Below are positions 32,791 through 42,300 of a stretch of DNA of 64,000 nt, piece by piece. The DNA lies in the NCBI GenBank assembly GCA_037349105.1, contig JAYJMM010000022.1, forward strand, positions 558,001 to 622,000. Reading direction: 5' to 3'. Each line of letters starts with the position of its first letter. Within the stretch, counting starts at the first letter, position 1. This DNA is from Limnomonas spitsbergensis. Taxonomy: Eukaryota > Chlorophyta > Chlorophyceae > Chlamydomonadales. Below the pieces are notes generated by a model, which ran no database searches, was not told the origin of the DNA, and saw nothing but the letters and a program-made list of their open reading frames with translations. A program made the position numbers and the translations under genes.

Positions 32791-33119
32791 GACCCTCATC
32801 CCTCAACCCAGGTGACCACGTACACTAGCCCTTTGGGCCCCAGCTGGATGGGTCGACGCTCTCCGCCAGAGGCCAGCCCCACCCCAAGCAGCATGGCTGT
32901 CAGAGCATGGGGATGTGGCTTGACTGTAGCTTATCCTCGACAATTAATTACTCATGCTACTGCAGATGTTACACATTTGATACTACTCTGGAGTTGCTCA
33001 GGGTCATGGAGAAGCGTCCGGGGTGGTGGCACCAGAGGAGCTCAAGGACCTGGACGCGGACTTCCTGCGGTTCATGAGCCGTGGAGATGAGTGGCCCGCA
33101 GGTGAGCTGCACATCACAA

Positions 33120-33740
33120 ATTATTTTAGTTTGCGCCAGACCACCTTCCGACGGCCATCAGTGGGCTAAGTTGGTCCTTTCCTTGACCGACCGACCATCA
33201 GGCTGATGTGAAGTTTGTGATTTTTTTTGGACTTGCCCTTGACCACTTGGAGGCCTATGGTCCGTGTCCCAAGCAGAAGGATTCCAGGCCTTCATCAGAT
33301 CTAGTGTGTTTGTATCTTGGCCTTATCTTCTCGGACATCTACAGGTCTCATGTGCCTATCAATACTTCGATAGACACATGAAATCTGATATCTGCGGCTC
33401 GCCCTGAGAGGCCAAGCAGATAACTGGTGAGACCTAGACCTGAATGATGCACACCCTCTTTTTGAATGTTTTTTCATGCCCCGTGGAAATCGCAGACCAG
33501 GGACGCGGCAATGCCCAGGTCCACCTGCGACATCAATGGAGGGGCAGACCTCCGACACAGAAGCTGAGGAGGAGGGGTCGGCGATGTTGTCGCAGTTGGA
33601 CAGTGAGGACGAAACACTGATACATGGTGATGACGCGTCCCGCGTAGACATGGCGGGGGGTCACGCCCCTGGACTCCAGCGCCGTTTGCAGCTGGTCCAT
33701 GATTGACAAATCTAGAGAAGGATGCAGAAGCTTGCTAGAG
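33120..33740. other. weakly coding or non-coding stretch
   Basis: A short plus-strand frame (33476-33706) is acidic and proline-rich (EGQTSDTEAEEEGSAMLSQL), with no recognised domain. A 12-base inverted repeat CATGTGCCTATC lies at 33350-33376. Nothing else is supported. Confidence 0.25.
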
Positions 33741-33750
33741 AAACAAGGTT

Positions 33751-33965
33751 AGAACGGTGCATACCTGCATGTTCCTGCTGAACGCTCGGCCACGTGGGGC
33801 TGGTAGGGAATGACTAGGCTCAATTCCAGCTACCATGCACTGCGAGGACCATGTTGCAGCCATGCCACCCTTTTATGTGAGGGGGCAGAAACACGGATCC
33901 CGGCGATCTAAGCAGGGGGGGAAAGAAGATCGGAGGCGGGTTCGAGCCCTCAACTTTGGGATGTG
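33751..33965 (+). repeat. SINE-like dispersed repeat (copy 3)
   Basis: It starts near GTGCATACCTGCATGTTCC and holds GGGGCTGGTAGGGAATGACT. It ends with GCGGGTTCGAGCCCTCAAC, which fits a pol III B box (GGTTCGANNCC). The same order of blocks is seen at 9941-10180. Confidence 0.45.
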
Positions 33966-34069
33966 GATGCCACCAGCAGGAATGAGGCTCGATTTGAATG
34001 TGACTATATAAGAGTATTAATCTTGTGGCAAATATGAATTGTCTTCTTCAAGGAGACAAACATGTCCCC

Positions 34070-34122
34070 TTGACGTTACACCTCTGGGTCAAGCTCAAAA
34101 GACTTGGCCGCGTTGGCGCCCG
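34070..34122 (-). repeat. dispersed 60-bp repeat, motif B
   Basis: On the minus strand it reads GGGCGCCAACGCGGCCAAGT and ends AGAGGTGTAACGTCAAGG. It follows SINE-like copy 3 in inverted orientation, the same arrangement as at 9217-9770. Confidence 0.6.
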
Positions 34123-34129
34123 GAAATGA

Positions 34130-34515
34130 AATAATGGCTTAAGGGGAAACAACCGACATACGGTTAAAGGAATCAGAACCCTAGCCATCAACAAAGAGGA
34201 AAGACAAAAATATACCGGCATCCTTGAAACGAGTATTACTGACCAAAATATCACTGTCATGAAGGCTGCGATATACCTGAGAATTCGATCAACACAGACG
34301 TGGCTAGGCCGAGAGAAAATATCAAGAAGTGAAACTGATCATCGCCTCTGATCAGCATACAAAGAGCAAGCGGATAAGTTGAAATATGACCTTAAAAAGG
34401 CAAAGGCAGCACTCCTTGAGTTCAGGCAAGGTCGGTCTTATCGAAGACAGTTCGACACACCCTCAGTTCTTCAATTCACCAGCCTGAGCTTTGCTGTTTG
34501 CATCTGTGTGTTTCA
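34130..34515. other. non-coding stretch
   Basis: No gene recognised. Confidence 0.3.
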
Positions 34516-34519
34516 AATC

Positions 34520-35110
34520 CAACAAGCCAGGGTTAAATGTTGGCGCCCCTTGCCTGTCTGTCTGCTGGTCTGCCCTATTGCAACACGGCACAACGGCAAC
34601 CATGTTGGGCCCCTTCTTGGCCAACCTTACATATCCATGGGAGCAGCTGAGCTACAAAGCCTACCAGTCACATAGGTACTGGCACTCGTTGACGCAGCGT
34701 ACAAGCAGGCCAACTCAAGGCGAGCGGTGGCGGGAGGGGCCCCGGCCAGGGACCGGACTACTGAGCACTGGTCTGCTGCGACCTACTGCACCTGGATCCA
34801 GACCACGGCAGACGCTGTGCTGGCGCAAGCCTTGAGCCGCACCAGCACGAGGGAGTGTGCTTGTGTGCGCACAAATTTGCGCCTGCGGCTTGGCGCGATC
34901 AGCACGGCTGACACCAGAGGACAGCGCAACAGGCAGCGGCGAGAGGCACGCTGTTACCAAGGATGCTGGTCAAGGGGTGATGGCGAGCATGTAGATGATG
35001 CACTTCATGCTTGCTTCCAATGCCCAAGTGTCAGGGAGCAGTTTCGGGAGCGGGGGGGGGGCAGGTCCCCCGCAAGGTGACACGAACTTCCACCAGCTTT
35101 ACTAGGCCGA
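34520..35110 (+). mobile_element. non-LTR (LINE) retrotransposon, 3' end, second decayed copy
   Basis: The frame around 34850-35060 encodes CACVRTNLRLRLGAISTADT, then EHVDDALHACFQCPSVREQF. It closely matches the LINE end at 15500-15720, which has RINLRLRLGAICTADTRG and EQVEDALHVCFQCPSVREQL. The upstream part (YQSHRYWHSL) is in another frame, so at least one frameshift separates them. No reverse-transcriptase core is present. Confidence 0.6.
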
Positions 35111-35114
35111 GCAG

Positions 35115-35455
35115 GGGTGGCATGCGGTTGCTTTTGTAGACGCTTTTGTAGGCGTTGTTGAGGGTAAGTTGCTGGAGGGGTAAGGTGTCTGACTTGTTTG
35201 CATTTCCGGCCTTTCCTTTTATTCCACCCCCCCCTTCCTCTTCCTTTCAGTTTCTTCCCTTTCTCCCTTCTAAACAGTCGGGTGCGGCCGTGCGGCTGAT
35301 CCTTGCTTTTGTACCTGCTGTTGCCCGCTTTGTTGAGGGCTAGTTGCTCGAGGGGTGAGGTGTCGTTATTTTTTGCCTTTCTGGCATTTACTTCTGTTCC
35401 ATTATTTCCCCCTCTTCGCAGAAATTTAGTTCCCTCCTTTTCTCCCTTCACAACA
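35115..35455. other. pyrimidine-rich repeat flank
   Basis: Two related segments (35130-35290 and 35295-35460) each run from CTTTTGT(A/T) and GTTGCC/GTTGAGGG(C/T)TAGTTGCT through GGGGTGAGGTGTC to a TTTCTCCCTTC stretch. They form an imperfect tandem duplication ahead of a motif B repeat. No gene. Confidence 0.5.
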
Positions 35456-35518
35456 GGTGGGCGCCTATGCGGCCGAGCCTGCTTGTGCATGGCCTAGAGG
35501 TGTAACGTCATTGACATA
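35456..35518 (+). repeat. dispersed 60-bp repeat, motif B
   Basis: The copy reads GGTGGGCGCCTATGCGGCCG and ends AGAGGTGTAACGTCATTGAC. Confidence 0.6.
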
Positions 35519-35949
35519 ATCACGGGACTCGTATTGTGGAAGATGTGCTAGCTATCGAGACATGGATGTTTCAGAGGCCGGGCTGACCGGCCTTTCTGTA
35601 TTCCTTAAGAGAGGGTGTGTGTGTGAGGCCGTGAGGGAGGGCAAAAACAGTACCCCCCTTCCCTAAACAATTTTAGCGACCCGGGCTACCCCCCTGTGCC
35701 TTCAAAACCTAGGCAAATCTTGGTTCTCAATCAAAAAGCAGAACATTTGAAGGGTAGGATGGTTAATTCGAATCAGCTCAACGGTGTCTCTCAACGTCCC
35801 AAATGGTGTCCCTCACTGTTCCCTAGCTGGTTCACAAATATCAAATGTTGGCTGGATTTGCTCAATACAAGGACAAGATTTGCGACGGGCTCTTGGGTAT
35901 TTTATTGGTATTTTATCAACAGCAGTTGATGGTCCTGCAAGAGTGCTGA

Positions 35950-36240
35950 TGACGACAGCAGCAGCATCCTAGGTAGTAATTGGTGTGGGATATGCCGATA
36001 CAGCCAGACTAGGAGAAGAGAATTGCCATGTTATTATGCGATGTCGCTTTGATACGTGCTCCTTGGCTAGCCTCTTAGCCCCTTAATGTCAACTTGTCCC
36101 TTGTCGGTGATTCCCTAGGGCTGCTGCGTGCATCTTCTATGAATTTGAAGACCTTAAAACATGTATGCCCTGCTTAGATCACAACATCTACCAGCACTAG
36201 TGCGCTGTTTGACTGAACAATGGGCATGCCAACACCAGTT
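35950..36240 (-). pseudogene. remnant of the zinc-finger repeat-family gene
   Basis: This stretch matches 16690-16850. Both contain CTCCTTGGC(C/T)AGCCTCT on the plus strand, then a TTGTCGGTGATTCCCTAGGG-like string. On the minus strand this is the Cys/His finger region of the 16281-16839 gene. It is frameshifted and short. Confidence 0.5.
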
Positions 36241-36244
36241 TTTT

Positions 36245-36600
36245 AGTTGCAAAGCCACCCCCAGTCAAAATGGGATGTGTAGGGGATGTTATATGAATGA
36301 TATGTTTTACTAAAACGTAGGACGATGCAAGTGGGCCGAGCGTTTGCCACAAGGAACACAAGGGGTAGCTATCGTCTCAACCTGTTGTACAAAGTGTCAG
36401 TATTTTTTCTCGGATATATTTCCTTTTTACCCCCTATACCCCCCCCCCCTTATCTACCCCACCTTCTGGGTCAAAACACGTTTTATACCAGGTTTGGAAT
36501 GCTCTCTAATCTCTTTAAATCTATGACGATGTTCTACATTTTTATTTTTCCTGACCTACTTGTTTTGGTTTATTTTTGATTTCTTTCTTCAAAACAGATT
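36245..36600. other. T-rich non-coding stretch
   Basis: No gene recognised. A poly-C run and TTTTTCTCGGATAT-type sequence loosely recall the 5' part of R1 in reverse. Confidence 0.3.
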
Positions 36601-36603
36601 TTG

Positions 36604-36663
36604 GTTAGGCGCCCACGTGCCCATGCCTTATAAAGTGGGGCCCAGAGGTGCAATGGCATTGAA
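36604..36663 (+). repeat. dispersed 60-bp repeat, motif B
   Basis: The copy reads GTTAGGCGCCCACGTGCCCA and ends CCCAGAGGTGCAATGGCATT. Confidence 0.55.
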
Positions 36664-36779
36664 ATGTTCACGGGTGTTACATAGATCACACACGGCATCC
36701 AATATTCCAATCCAAAGGCATAACAGTTGAGGAGAATGAGAAGCCAGGGACGTAAGACCACCCGATATAGATTACATAC

Positions 36780-37320
36780 TGGTACTCAAAAGCATCCCAA
36801 CGCCATCCACCCATCATCATCATAATTGCTACTGCAATCCATCCATGATATCCATCATAACTGCTAGTGTAACCCACGTGTCACCATCATAACTGCTACT
36901 CAAAACAGCCGTTGTCATAACCACTGCTGCTCAAACCCTACATCGGCCATCCATCACCATCACAACTCTTACTGACACCGATCCATGATCTTCATTATAA
37001 CTGCTGTTGAGTCTCAGCCATCACAATAATAACTGCTGCTCAAACCTAGCAACAGCCATCCATCCCCGAAGTAAATGAACTCAAAACCGGCCATCATTTC
37101 CATCATATCTGACACTCAAACCGTCCATTACCGTTACAACCACAACTCAACCCAGCAGCAGGCATCCATTACCATGATAACTGCTTATAATACCCAGCCA
37201 TTATCACCTTGCCAGCTGACACTCAAACTCAGCCACATCGAAAGCCACCACCATACCGGTATTAATAACTGATACTCAAACCCACGCAGCCACATTGATA
37301 CAATTCAATAACAGTTGCAA
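36780..37320 (+). repeat. degenerate tandem repeat of about 35-40 bp
   Basis: Units resemble CATCCATCACCATCATAACT followed by GCTACTCAAACC, repeated a dozen or more times with much drift. It has no coding potential. Confidence 0.7.
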
Positions 37321-37434
37321 ATCCACTGAGCGGAGTGTAAACAATTGAATTTTGAAATAACACCCAGCACGGTCCAGGCATGTACCGAACGTGCAAATGG
37401 TGAAGATCTCATATTCAATTGATACCGTATCCTG

Positions 37435-38070
37435 ACCGGCCCTGAAACACTAGACCCGGTTATGTATGCTCTGAGAACAGCGACGTCGTAATCACTCCCC
37501 GCTGCTCTCTTTCTGAACATCAACACATACCCGGTTCTAAACGATTTCAGTTGGAGGCATCAGCACTGATCAGCAAGCATCATGGTGGCATAGTAAAATC
37601 ATGACTGGGCGCTGTAGACCAAGGTTATCCTCATGGGCTGTACCCTAGTACCTTCCAAAGTGCCCAGGACAGCCAAGGCGCCACCATGGTTAGAAGGGGG
37701 CTGAGAGCTAGGTATCACCAGCACAGGCAACTACATGAGTGGGTGGCGGGACTAGAGGGGTAGGCAACAGAAGAGGTAGCCATTCCCCTGCGCTTGCATC
37801 AAGCTTTGCCTGTGCGACCAGCTGGGTCCTATCCTGACCCCCTGAAACGCTAAACCCGGTTCTGTATGCTCTGAGAACAGCGACGTCGTAATCACTCCCC
37901 GCTGCTCTCTTTCTGAACATCAACACATCCCCGGTTCTAGACTATTTCAGTTGGAGGCATCAACACTGATCAGCAGGCATCATGGTCGCATGGTAAAAGA
38001 ATGGCTGGGCGTTGTCGACTTGGTCATCCCAATGGGCTGTATCCTAGCACTTTCCGAAGTGCCCAAGACT
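37435..38070 (+). repeat. direct repeat of about 240 bp, two copies 400 bp apart
   Basis: 37435-37675 and 37835-38070 share AACAGCGACGTCGTAATCAC, TTTCAGTTGGAGGCATCA and a GGGCTGTANCCTAG string at about 85-90 percent by eye. Each also gives the same short minus-strand frame (MLMFRKRAAGSDYDVAVLRA), which I take as a by-product of the duplication. Confidence 0.75.
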
Positions 38071-38079
38071 GCAAATATG

Positions 38080-39370
38080 CAACCACAGCCGGAAGGAGAG
38101 GAGCTCTTGCTGGAACTGGAACAGGAAAGCAGAATGGAGCCGGCTGCTGTGCACGTATCTCCCCTTGTAGCTCTGTGACCGAGCCTGCACTTGAGCTCCC
38201 TGCACAAAGGAAGGACAACACTTCATCAGCTGCTGACATGATTCCAGTTGGGGAGGGTATGCGGGTCGTGTCATAGCCCGTACTGAGGTCCCTGCCCACA
38301 ACATGATCCGCCCTTCATGAACCAGCATCAAGCCACTAATCCATAACACTGAATCAAACAAGGGGAGGAACGTTACAAGCAGGGCTAGGGGGAGCCGCCT
38401 CATCAGCTGTGGACCAAAGTAATGTCTGTCAGGGAGCTGGCACGCATCGGATCTCTGGACCCATCAGGAGGTACAGGTGCTGCTGCCAGCTGTGTTTGTT
38501 TAGCGACGTACTGTCCTTTGTGGATTTGATGCCAGCCTTGGAGTCAGGAGTGCAACACTTACCTTGATAGTTTTAGGCACGGGTTCAAACCCAGCAACAC
38601 ACCACTATTCATCTCTAGCATTGCAGCTGCAATTTGAAAGCATGACAGCCTACAGCCATGGGGACCTGGTGCAGCCATATCTAAAGCTGGGGCTACTGAG
38701 CTTAGGAGGATCAAGGTTGGGTCCCCGTTACCCCGAATGGTGGCCGCCCGGATGCCCCCCGAGGGTGGTCTGGCCCACAGGTACATACACACGGCTGCCC
38801 GCGTCCCTTTCCCCTTTCTTCTGGATTATGACTACATCCCCCACCCTCCTCTCACCAGCAGCTGGCATGGTCCCGGATCGGGAGGGAGTATGCGGCGCGG
38901 CAGAGCCGGCACTTGAGGCCAGGGGCTCAAATACCTCCGGGTGCCAGTCCAACAGCTGAGGCCCTGGCAGCATGGTAGAGGCGTCCACAGCCGGCAAACC
39001 AGCAGCCCAGGCGCTGGCAGCAGGATAGCTAAAAGCGGAGGCGCTGGCAGTGGAGGGGCCCACAGCCAGCAAGCCAGCAGCTGAGTAGTAGTCAGCAGAC
39101 AAGCCTTCACCTGTGGTCCCTGCACACAACATGAACAGCACGAGCATCATTTGAACGTGCCCCAGATCGGGTTTGACAACTGGTTGTGGCAGAGACGAAA
39201 CTGGCAATCCTCGCACACTACATGTATCCACAAGGATTCAGCATGCACAGCCCTTGAGCATTCAGATTCAGGACCTAAACCTAAACCCTGAACCAAGGGT
39301 GACGACAAACACAGCAAGGCAGGCAGGGAACAGCCCATCCTCATCTACCAGACTGGTGGTAATAAAATGT
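38080..39370. other. 3' flank of kinase gene K1, with segments shared by the flank of K2
   Basis: 38690-38950 is homologous to 46480-46720 and 47745-47970. The shared order is (G/T)GGTCCCC(G/A)TT, CTCTCACCAGCA and CGGGAGGGAGTA(T/C)G. A weaker copy is at 38215-38290. These are flanks of the duplicated kinase unit. CCTAAACCTAAACCCTGAAC at 39274-39293 is a telomere-like scrap. No separate gene is called. Confidence 0.45.
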
Positions 39371-39374
39371 TACT

Positions 39375-42300
39375 TCAGCCAGCAAAAAGTCTGTTAGACC
39401 TACCTAGAGTGCAGTCAGTACAGGCCTCGCTGCTTGCTGTGTCACAGTCCAGCTGCCCAGTTGCGCAGTCCTGGCCGCCACTTCCATCCGTGCTGTGCGG
39501 CCCAGCAGACCAGGGGTTGCCTCGAGAACGGCAGGAGTGGTCTTGCTGGTCATGGATGCATGCATCGTTAACAGCGGCACCAGCAAGCACCCAGCTGGCA
39601 GCAGCTGTTGTTTTGACAGCTAAGGCCAGTGCTTGGGAACAGCTGGCAGGTGCAGAAACGTTGAGAGCTGAGTCATCGCCAGGGGTCAAGCTGTCAAGAC
39701 CAGAAGTGTGGCCGAGCAAGGCACCAGAAGGGAAACAGATGGCAGCGTGAGAGGCCTCGTCAAGCCTGGCTCCGTCGGGGGAAGCAGCAGGGACTGAGGC
39801 CCCAGCAAGGGACCAGCCGTCAGCAAGAGAGGCCTCGTCAAGCCTGGCTCCATCAGGGGAAGCAGCAGGGACTGAGGCCCCAGCAAGGGACCAGCCGTCA
39901 GCAAGAGAGGCCTCGTCAAGCCTGGCTCCATCAGGGGAAGCAGCAGGGACTGAGGCCCCAGCAAGGGACCAGCCGTCAGCAAGAGAGGCCTCGTCAAGCC
40001 TGGCTCCATCAGGGGAAGCAGCAGGGACTGAGGCCCCAGCAAGGGACCAGCCGTCAGCAAGAGAGGCCTCGTCAAGCCTGGCTCCATCAGGGGAAGCAGC
40101 AGGGACTGAGGCCCCAGCAAGGGACCAGCCGTCAGCAAGAGAGGCCTCGTCAAGCCTGGCTCCATCAGGGGAAGCAGCAGGGACTGAGGCCCTAGCAAGG
40201 GACCAGCCGTCAGCAAGAGAGACCTCGTCAAGCCTGGCTCCGTCGGGGGAAGCAGCAGGGACTGAGGCTTCAGCAAAGGACCAGCTGTCAGCAAGAGAGG
40301 CCTTGTCAAGCCTGGCTCCATCGGGGGAAGCAGCAGCGACTGAGGCCCCAGCAAGGGACCAGCCGTCAGCAAGAGAGGCCTCGTCAAGCCTGGCTCCATT
40401 GGGGGAAGCAGCAGGGACTGAGACCCTAGCAAGGGACCAACTGTCAGCAAGAGAGGCCTCGTCAAGCCTGGCTACATCAGGGGAAGCAGCAGGGACTGAG
40501 GCCCCAGCAAGGGACCAGCTGTCAGCAAGAGAGGCCTCGTCAAGCCTGGCTCCGTCGGAGGCAGCAGCAGGGACTGAGGCCCCAGCAAGGGACCAGCCGT
40601 CAGCAAGAGAGGCCTCGTCAAGCCTGGCTCCATCGGGGGAAGCAGCAGGGACTGAGGCACCAACAAGGGACCAACTGTCAGCAAGAGAGGCCTTGTCAAG
40701 CCTGGTTCCATCGGGGGAAGCAGCAGGGGCTGAAGCCGCAGCAGGGGTCCAGCTGGTAAGTGCACAGATGTGGGGAGCTGAGTCACCAGCAGGGGCCCAG
40801 CTGGCAGAGGTGTATCCAAGCAAGGCACTGGGAGGGGAACCGCTGGCAGCAGTAGAGACCTGGTCCATCATCGCACCGTCAGGAGCCCAGCTGGAAGAGG
40901 TGTGTCCAAGCAAGGCACTGGGAGGGGAACCGCTGGCAGCAGTAGAGACCTGGTCCATCATTGCACTGTCAGGGGCCCAGCTGGCAGAGGTGTGTCCAAG
41001 CAAGGCGCTGGGAGGGGAACCGCTGGCAGCAGTAGAGACCTGGTACATCATCGCATTGTCAGGAGCCCAGCTGGCAGAGGTGTGTCCAAGCAAGGCGCTG
41101 GGAGGGGAACCGCTGGCAGCAGTAGAGACCTGGTACATCATCGCACCGTCAGTAGCCCAGCTGGCAGAGGTGTGTCCAAGCAAGGCACTGGGAGAGGAAC
41201 CGCTGGCAGCAGTAGAGACCTGGTACATCATTGCACTGTCAGGGGCCCAGCTGGCAGAGGTGTATCCAAGCAAGGCACTGGGAGGGGAACCGCTGGCAGC
41301 AGTAGAGACCTGGTCCATCATCGCACCGTCAGGAGCCCAGCTGGAAGAGGTGTGTCCAAGCAAGGCGCTAGGAGGGGAACCGCTGGCAGCGGTAGAGACC
41401 TGGTCCATCATCCCACCGTCAGGAGCCCAGCTGGCAGAGGTGTGTCCAAGCAAGGCGCTAGGAGGGGAACCGCTGGCAGCGGTAGAGACCTGGTCCATCA
41501 TCGCACCGTCAGGAGCCCAGCTGGCAGAGGTGTATCCAAGCAAGGCACTGGGAGGGGAACCGCTGGCAGCAGTAGAGACCTGGTCCATCATCGCACCGTC
41601 AGGAGCCCAGCTGGCAGAGGTGTATCCAAGCAAGGCACTGGGAGGGGAACCGCTGGCAGCAGTAGAGACCTGGTCCATCATCGCACCGTCAGGAGCCCAG
41701 CTGGAAGAGGTGTGTCCAAGCAAGGCACTGGGAGGGGAACCGCTGGCAGCAGTAGAGACCTGGTCCATCATTGCACTGTCAGGGGCCCAGCTGGCAGAGG
41801 TGTGTCCAAGCAAGGCGCTGGGAGGGGAACCGCTGGCAGCGGTAGAGACCTGGTCCATCATCGCACCGTCAGGAGCCCAGCTGGCAGAGGTGTATCCAAG
41901 CAAGGCACTGGGAGGGGAACCGCTGGCAGCAGTAGAGACCTGGTCCATCATCGCACCGTCAGGAGCCCAGCTGGCAGAGGTGTATCCAAGCAAGGCACTG
42001 GGAGGGGAACCGCTGGCAGCAGTAGAGACCTGGTCCATCATCGCACCGTCAGGAGCCCAGCTGGAAGAGGTGTGTCCAAGCAAGGCACTGGGAGGGGAAC
42101 CGCTGGCAGCAGTAGAGACCTGGTCCATCATCGCACCGTCAGGAGCCCAGCTGGAAGAGGTGTGTCCAAGCAAGGCGCTAGGAGGGGAACCGCTGGCAGC
42201 GGTAGAGACCTGGTCCATCATCCCACCGTCAGGAGCCCAGCTGGCAGAGGTGTGTCCAAGCAAGGCGCTAGGAGGGGAACCGCTGGCAGCGGTAGAGACC

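Larger units (their letters stand above)
31290..33110 (+). pseudogene. exostosin-region related gene segment, copy X3, interrupted by repeats
   Basis: 31370-31650 is similar to 17970-18230 of copy X1 (TATCCATATCTGTCNTG, GATCTGGGCGAGGAGGACGC). A further open stretch up to 31840 encodes RISGDWKDPGVGLWLNCWRS, then NEDYSANVRQK, before a GTAAGG donor. 32800-33105 resembles X1 17410 onward and X2 29960 onward. It ends with ELKDLDADFLRFMSRGDEWP before GTGAGC. Between them lie a CAGA/CAGG microsatellite and about 650 bases of unrelated DNA. No full frame can be assembled. Confidence 0.4.

Noticed and set aside
33940..33965. Possible tRNA gene because of GGGTTCGAGCCCT
   Set aside because: No matching acceptor stem or A box could be placed 50-60 bases upstream. 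It is kept only as a hint that the repeat is SINE-like.
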